Of a DNA stretch of 10,776 nt, positions 8,601-10,776 are shown in pieces; position 1 is the first letter of the stretch, and each line of letters begins with the position of its first letter. The translations under genes were made by a program, and so were the position numbers. A model generated the notes under the pieces. That model made no database searches. It saw only the letters and a program-made list of their open reading frames with translations, and was not told where the DNA came from. The stretch comes from Flavobacteriaceae bacterium UBA2000 (GTDB lineage: Bacteria; Bacteroidota; Bacteroidia; Flavobacteriales; Flavobacteriaceae). The DNA lies in contig DDCS01000063.1 in the NCBI GenBank assembly GCA_002335345.1, positions 1 to 10,776 on the forward strand, given 5' to 3'.

Positions 8601-9347
8601 AGAACACTCTGTAGACACATCGTCTCCCGCATCGAGTAACGAACAAGTTCCCTCATCAATACAGAAAAAAGTCAGAGAAGGACTTTCTAAAACACAGTTA
8701 GGGTCACTGTCATTGGCCACTGTTAAAATAACATTAGTTAAAGAGGCATATGGACCAAACAAGTAGGTTCCTAAGGCCGTTATCGTTTGCCCAGGACTTC
8801 CTTGGTTATCTGTAACTAAATAGGACAACCCTGTTCCTAAATCAGTAAAGTCTGCTGAAACAAAAAACTGGTTGTTTGTTTCACAGTCGCCTACAGTATC
8901 AAATAACACCGTAGGATTGGTACAAGTGCTGCAGTATACATCAAAATCCCAAGGGGTAAATCCACTACTTTGGCAGCTGATGCTCCCATCTGATTGGATG
9001 ATTACGGTCAGGCTATCTCCAGAGGAAGTATAGGTAAGTCCGGTCAGATCACCGCCGTTTCCATAGGGCGTTGCCGCGTTTAAGTCTGTGACGCCATCAG
9101 AGTCTAAAACAATGACTTCGTCAAAACTTGATTCAACTTGACCGGCATTAAAATAGATAATCAGCGGTAAACCTGTATTGCTTTGAAATGCAAATTGAGT
9201 GTTGTCATTGTTTCCATAGCAATAGGTCGTATTCACGGGACCTGCAGAGCAATCCACATTTTGGGCCTGGGTGAATAAGCTCGCTGACCAAATTAAGGCT
9301 AATGCCATTAGGGATTTCTTCCAACGAAGAGATGAAGATGTATTCAT
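5604..9347 (-). CDS. Secreted multidomain protein with type B T9SS C-terminal domain
   Basis: A 1247-residue exported protein. Visible in order: signal peptide 1-29 (ends FTQAQ); a Cys-bearing CUB-like region about 30-140; a short beta module to 235; a region (239-530) with a 'PLTGGTPTNLLIDDRWSFPIP' type stretch often seen in such flavobacterial proteins; an Ig/PKD-like domain (541-608); a jelly-roll-like domain (618-806) ending in a typical AIDDISL strand; a further module (810-908); Ig/PKD-like domains (911-1068) and another (1075-1150); and the gliding-motility C-terminal domain (about 1154-1247). The latter shows ISPNGDDLND (1159-1168), IYNRYG and GTYYYVI. That domain directs secretion through T9SS, and type B domains usually depend on a PorP/SprF partner, encoded next door. 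A surface adhesin or matrix role is inferred; no protease or hydrolase motif was seen. Ig-like domains repeat the pattern G-x-Y-x-V...C. The ATG at 9347 gives a good signal peptide. First gene of the unit. Confidence 0.92.
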   Translation of the reverse strand: MNTSSSLRWKKSLMALALIWSASLFTQAQNVDCSAGPVNTTYCYGNNDNTQFAFQSNTGLPLIIYFNAGQVESSFDEVIVLDSDGVTDLNAATPYGNGGDLTGLTYTSSGDSLTVIIQSDGSISCQSSGFTPWDFDVYCSTCTNPTVLFDTVGDCETNNQFFVSADFTDLGTGLSYLVTDNQGSPGQTITALGTYLFGPYASLTNVILTVANDSDPNCVLESPSLTFFCIDEGTCSLLDAGDDVSTECSGPCVDLEAELLAVPGRGTTSYQIQGPFCDLPPLTGGTPTNLLIDDRWSFPIPMGFDFEYFGNTYSQLVMGANGQISFDLSLADQYNGWSMDPADQIPNTEPNFPLNTIYGAFHDLNPAIDPDPSRMNYYITGDAPYRIFVMNVFEMPHFGSSCTGFFTTQQILLYESLNVIDVNLIDKPACPDWNDGLAAVGLVGNNFNEYSVPLTRNTGFWEATNETWRFVPDGAPSTSFSFEWRDDTGAVIGTDLAITVCPQVETTFTAVSIFETPGGTTETITDDVVVTPSSNAGFTADLGPDQVVCDTPTVTLFAELDGISAGDVTFLWNTGATSQSLAVTTSGVYTVEIEGNGCTVIESVEVVFLTSPCTIEPQCEDIDFQETFGTGTGLSCNLNGATTTYTCYTGGQIEDGEYAISNTSAGFNTGWHPSMEDHTEGDTNGRMLFVNADIPVGEFYRRTISLNPTTDYSFSAWITTVYDTDSGICGGNSVPSNVRFRIEDMMGNILEETVTGDIPNGPDPDWQEFFISFNTGANSDIQLVLINNAPGGCGNDLAIDDISLSYLNSTPEIVTPADLGTCDTTGSGQGVFDLTSVIPEMLNGQSPNNFNISFHLSQLEAEVNLNAIAFPNAYTNTSNPETVFVRVEKALEPLCFAVVDFDLIVNPAVNFDINIPSVVSVCEGDPFPELDATPQNPNIDLNFVSYTWADAQGNVVSTNPMYTPMAAGGYSVTVALEPCDATTIGFVAVRYEQPMFDLGGDTCAGPDTILDATPDNYALDDVSFVWLLDGEQIAGADQATYNPTTAGTYTVIVSVGDCAGEQSVLVGPELDLALTEECLPDAGSLKQTLVAATNSNVGSFQWRENGELVGTGPNYIIDWGTQTSSNDPRTFTVTLSEGDCSNSKSITVTQFNCVIPQGISPNGDDLNDCFDLEFIADRFGAFSIDIYNRYGTNVFSQDNYVNEFCGVDQDGSDLITGTYYYVIKFTEPNDEYGEVVTGWVYVNQTAN

Positions 9348-9353
9348 TGCGAA

Positions 9354-9370
9354 TATGATTGGTAGTTATT
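9354..9370 (-). repeat. Leader repeat copy 1, ahead of the secreted-protein gene
   Basis: On the minus strand AATAACTACCAATCATA ends six bases before the ATG at 9347. It matches 16 of 17 bases with the element at 5572-5588, which abuts the next gene's ATG. The spacing to the start codon therefore differs (six versus zero bases). If the weak -7 candidate at 9375-9382 is used, this element would lie at the very 5' end of the operon mRNA. Confidence 0.6.
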
Positions 9371-9374
9371 GAGA

Positions 9375-9382
9375 CTAAAGTA
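9375..9382 (-). promoter_or_regulatory. Weak candidate -7 element for the secretion unit
   Basis: The minus strand reads TACTTTAG, one mismatch from TAnnTTTG, 27 bases upstream of the start at 9347. No TTG is present at the usual -33 distance. It is offered because it is the best match in the 106-base divergent gap and this unit needs a promoter; another sigma factor or an activator may be involved. Confidence 0.25.
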
Positions 9383-9407
9383 GGCATTTTTGTTAAAATA
9401 TTTAAGA

Positions 9408-9437
9408 TTTGATCTGCTCTTTTGTTTCGTACCTTTG
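9408..9437 (+). promoter_or_regulatory. Bacteroidota-type promoter for hflX
   Basis: TTTG (9408-9411) is followed after 18 bases by TACCTTTG (9430-9437), a clean -33/-7 pair. Transcription would start around 9442, leaving a leader of roughly a dozen bases before the ATG at 9454. Its position lies inside the upstream in-frame extension of the hflX reading frame (from 9409), which argues that the extension is not translated. Confidence 0.65.
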
Positions 9438-9453
9438 GACAGCTTTTAGAGTT

Positions 9454-10662
9454 ATGCTGGAAAAACAAGAAATACAATACGAAAAAGTCATATTGGTCGG
9501 GTTAATCACCAAAGATCAAGACGAGATAAAATCAGCCGAGTATTTGGATGAATTGGCCTTTTTGGCCTATACTGCTGGAGGCAAAGTGGCGCGCAGGTTT
9601 ACCCAAAAACTTGACGTTCCCAATCCAAAGACTTTTATCGGCACGGGTAAGATGGAAGAAGTCAAAATATACATTGACGAGAATGAGGTAACCACGGCAA
9701 TTTTTGATGATGAACTCAGCCCGGCCCAACAAAAGAATATTGAAAAGATTCTTCAAGTCAAAATTATTGATCGAACCAATCTCATCCTGGATATTTTCGC
9801 CCAACGGGCGACAACCTCCTATGCGAGAACGCAAGTCGAATTAGCCCAATATGAATATTTGTTGCCTCGACTGGCCGGGATGTGGACCCACTTGGAACGC
9901 CAAAGAGGAGGTATTGGTATGCGGGGTCCCGGTGAAACAGAGATTGAAACAGATCGACGTATCGTCCGTGACCGAATAGCGCTTTTGAAGAAAAAAATAA
10001 AATCGATTGATCGGCAGATGGGGGTTCAAAGGAGCAATCGAGGGGCTTTAGTCCGTGTTGCTTTAGTGGGCTATACCAATGTCGGCAAATCGACCTTGAT
10101 GAACGTCATTAGTAAGAGTGAAGTTTTTGCCGAAAATAAATTATTTGCGACTCTTGACACTACAGTTCGTAAGGTTGTTATTGGAAATTTGCCTTTTTTA
10201 CTGAGCGATACGGTTGGGTTTATTCGCAAATTGCCCACCCAACTCATCGAGTCTTTTAAAAGCACTTTGGATGAAGTTCGTGAAGCCGACCTGCTGTTAC
10301 ATGTCGTTGATATTGCCCATCCTTCTTTTGAAGACCACGTAAACTCCGTCAATCAGATTTTGGATGAAATCGACAGTAAGGATAAACCGACCCTAATGGT
10401 GTTTAACAAGATTGATGCCTATACTCCTGAACCATGGGATCCAGAGGATTTGACTCAGGAAAAAACGGCGCAACACAACAGTATTGAGGAGTGGAAGAAC
10501 ACCTGGATGGCAAGAACTAATGGGGACGCCCTCTTTATTTCAGCTTTGGAAAAAGACAATCTTTCTGAGTTTAGAAAAGTCGTCTATGACAAGGTGCGCG
10601 AGATCCACATTACGCGATTCCCGTATAACAACTTTCTCTATCCTGAAGAATTCAACGAGTAG
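9454..10662 (+). CDS. hflX: Ribosome-associated GTPase HflX
   Basis: A 402-residue cytoplasmic GTPase that in studied bacteria binds the 50S subunit and splits or rescues stalled 70S ribosomes. The N-terminal HflX domain runs to about 110, with the glycine-rich FIGTGK at 61-66. A helical linker follows with the family signature GPGETEIETDRR (158-169). The G domain has GYTNVGKST (G1, 206-214), TLDTT (G2, 233-237), DTVGF (G3, 252-256), NKID (G4, 318-321) and SAL (G5, 363-365), so all nucleotide-binding motifs are intact. A polar stretch of about 40 residues lies between G4 and G5 (322-359). The frame is open back to an ATG at 9409, but the ATG at 9454 is chosen because homologues begin near MLEK and a promoter occupies the extension. 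It diverges from the secretion unit and converges with the gene at the right edge. Confidence 0.95.
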   Translation: MLEKQEIQYEKVILVGLITKDQDEIKSAEYLDELAFLAYTAGGKVARRFTQKLDVPNPKTFIGTGKMEEVKIYIDENEVTTAIFDDELSPAQQKNIEKILQVKIIDRTNLILDIFAQRATTSYARTQVELAQYEYLLPRLAGMWTHLERQRGGIGMRGPGETEIETDRRIVRDRIALLKKKIKSIDRQMGVQRSNRGALVRVALVGYTNVGKSTLMNVISKSEVFAENKLFATLDTTVRKVVIGNLPFLLSDTVGFIRKLPTQLIESFKSTLDEVREADLLLHVVDIAHPSFEDHVNSVNQILDEIDSKDKPTLMVFNKIDAYTPEPWDPEDLTQEKTAQHNSIEEWKNTWMARTNGDALFISALEKDNLSEFRKVVYDKVREIHITRFPYNNFLYPEEFNE

Positions 10663-10663
10663 G

Positions 10664-10701
10664 CCGATACCTTGTCTCGACAAAGGACAATTGGGGATCG
10701 G
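10664..10701. terminator. Possible bidirectional hairpin between convergent genes
   Basis: CCGATACC (10664-10671) can pair with GGGATCGG (10694-10701) with one mismatch. The stem continues with TTGTC (10672-10676) against GACAA (10686-10690) across a three-base bulge, closing a nine-base loop. It begins two bases after the hflX stop and ends nine bases before the stop of the convergent gene, the expected place for a shared terminator. No T-run follows in either direction, so activity is uncertain. Confidence 0.35.
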
Positions 10702-10709
10702 TGCCCACC

Positions 10710-10776
10710 TTATTTTAGTGTATAAGTAATTCCGACACCCAAAGCTTGACGAATTTGAAAGCCTTGAACGGCATTA
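10710..10776 (-). CDS. C-terminal end of a leftward gene, possibly a DUF3078 outer-membrane protein (partial)
   Basis: The last 22 codons and the TAA stop (10712-10710) of a leftward gene are present, ending QALGVGITYTLK. The alternating hydrophobic pattern (GVGITYTL) is what the final strand of an outer-membrane beta-barrel looks like. DUF3078-type barrel proteins are, as I recall, frequent neighbours of hflX in Flavobacteriaceae, which suggests but does not prove that identity. No other domain is visible. The gene is cut by the window edge and faces hflX tail to tail. Confidence 0.6.
   Translation of the reverse strand, partial: NAVQGFQIRQALGVGITYTLK

Noticed and set aside
9409..9453. Fifteen-codon N-terminal extension of hflX from an upstream ATG.
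   Set aside because: The extension overlaps the -33/-7 promoter elements and does not look like the start of HflX proteins, whereas the ATG at 9454 does.
1..10776. Possible CRISPR array, tRNA, insertion sequence, phage or defence genes.
   Set aside because: No regularly spaced direct repeats, cloverleaf sequence, transposase or terminal inverted repeats were seen; intergenic gaps are short and filled by promoters and terminators.

Overview
The window reads as a chromosomal segment of a member of the Bacteroidota, most likely a marine-type Flavobacteriaceae. The grounds are the protein families present: PorP/SprF, a gliding-motility-type C-terminal domain, a PorE-like OmpA protein and a patched-type MMPL transporter. 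In addition, Bacteroidota-type -7 elements (TAnnTTTG) sit in three of the promoter gaps, and the gene starts lack Shine-Dalgarno sequences. Genus cannot be assigned from the sequence alone.

Layout, left to right. (1) The first 57 bases hold the 5' end of a leftward gene, probably asnS, with a good promoter at 100-130. (2) A leftward 796-codon MMPL/RND (patched-family) transporter, apparently starting at TTG, fills 166-2556 and has its own -7 element. (3) A perfect 17-bp-stem terminator (2635-2671) separates it from a leftward three-gene unit. (4) In transcription order that unit is a 1247-residue secreted multidomain protein ending in a type B type IX secretion C-terminal domain (5604-9347), a PorP/SprF outer-membrane protein (4669-5571), and a TPR/PD40/carboxypeptidase-regulatory/OmpA protein with the PorE architecture (2759-4645). 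(5) Divergent from this, hflX (9454-10662, +) has its own promoter. (6) The right edge holds the last 22 codons of a convergent leftward gene, perhaps a DUF3078 outer-membrane protein.

How the genes work together. The trio looks like a self-contained cargo module for the type IX secretion system. The large protein is exported through the general T9SS translocon (not encoded here). The PorP/SprF protein is the likely cognate partner for its type B C-terminal domain at the outer membrane. The OmpA protein is the likely periplasmic, peptidoglycan-bound anchor. The first two genes carry a nearly identical 17-base sequence just ahead of their start codons (16 of 17 bases), which no standard annotation explains and is the most unusual signal found. 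The flanking genes (asnS, MMPL transporter, hflX) look like ordinary housekeeping genes with their own promoters. No tRNA, rRNA, CRISPR array, insertion sequence or phage gene was seen, and no gene-free stretch exceeds about 200 bases.
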